The notes beneath the pieces are model-generated. The model was given only the letters and a program-made list of their open reading frames with translations. It was not told where the DNA came from and ran no database searches. 64,000 nt of DNA from Ruminococcus sp. AF31-8BH (GTDB lineage Bacteria; Bacillota; Clostridia; Lachnospirales; Lachnospiraceae), in assembly GCF_003460605.1 (NCBI RefSeq), contig NZ_QTVN01000016.1:1-64000 (forward strand). The letters are read 5' to 3'. The position numbers and the translations under genes were made by a program. Below are positions 63,938 through 64,000 of this stretch, one piece after another; position 1 is the first letter of the stretch, and each line of letters starts with the position of its first letter.

Positions 63938-63988
63938 CCCTTAGGAACTAAGGGCGCACTTATACACCCTTACGGGCGTGTGCGCTCT
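63938..63988 (+). other. oriT-like inverted repeats
   Basis: CCCTTA-ggaac-TAAGGG (63938-63954) is followed by AGGGCGCAC (63951-63959) pairing with GTGCGCTCT (63980-63988). Position after a MobC/DUF3847-like gene and before the expected relaxase fits an origin of transfer; the nic site cannot be named. Confidence 0.45.
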
Positions 63989-64000
63989 GCCGAGGGCTTA

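Overview
The window looks like a chromosomal accessory region of a gut Lachnospiraceae-type Firmicute (Bacillota, Clostridia). Pointers are AT-leaning composition with AGGAGG-type ribosome sites, several GPH-family sugar symporters beside GH3 and GH78 glycosidases, a 7TM-linked HD-GYP protein, Tn916-like sigma/HTH genes and a TnpX-type serine recombinase element. No rRNA, tRNA or core housekeeping operon is present, so the genus cannot be fixed; a Blautia/Ruminococcus-like species would fit.

Region 1 (1-9.7 kb) is signalling and export. It holds a decayed ABC ATPase, then an ABC-2 permease fused in frame to a membrane HD-GYP c-di-GMP phosphodiesterase-like domain, overlapped by a second ABC ATPase and its permease. 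A lipoprotein gene and a terminator follow. A promoter with a c-di-GMP-I (GEMM-I) riboswitch then leads a hybrid sensor kinase, so c-di-GMP turnover and c-di-GMP sensing sit close together. A chimeric HTH/methyltransferase ORF closes the region. Region 2 (9.8-14 kb) is a compact operon: a lantibiotic-immunity ABC transporter (one ATPase, two permeases) plus an OmpR/histidine kinase pair, with no lantibiotic structural or modification genes in view. Region 3 (14-15.4 kb) contains fragments (HTH, macro domain) and two small intact genes.

Region 4 (15.6-35.3 kb) is a glycoside-utilisation locus. An AraC regulator is divergent from a run of esterase, GH3, GPH symporter, GH78 rhamnosidase, GPH symporter, GH78, SGNH hydrolase, GPH symporter, GH3 and an Old Yellow Enzyme-type ene-reductase. 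A 39-bp element recurs upstream of two of its transcription units and is the best operator candidate. Together the enzymes could deacylate, de-rhamnosylate and de-glucosylate a plant rhamnoglucoside such as a flavonoid rutinoside or neohesperidoside, and the ene-reductase could act on the aglycone.

Region 5 (35.5-59.3 kb) is an integrative conjugative element or a remnant of one. It has IS3 debris, Xis and tyrosine integrase, then a defence-like cargo zone: a Septu-like ATPase/HNH pair, a frameshifted KAP NTPase, Rpn nucleases, a TIR-like protein whose 3' end is lost at an IS66 remnant, an XRE regulator paired with an unknown protein, and a GIY-YIG protein. A maintenance and transfer module follows: ParM/ParR-like partition, sigma-like regulator, VirB2-, VirB6- and VirB1-like proteins. 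Two of its operons start with structured leader RNAs that contain intrinsic terminators ahead of the first gene.

Region 6 (59.3 kb to the end) is a second, more GC-rich element with a large serine recombinase. It interrupts a PrgI-like transfer gene after about 18 codons. It carries TnpV, an ECF sigma/anti-sigma pair, a DUF3847-like gene and an oriT-like repeat at the window edge, and it continues beyond the window.
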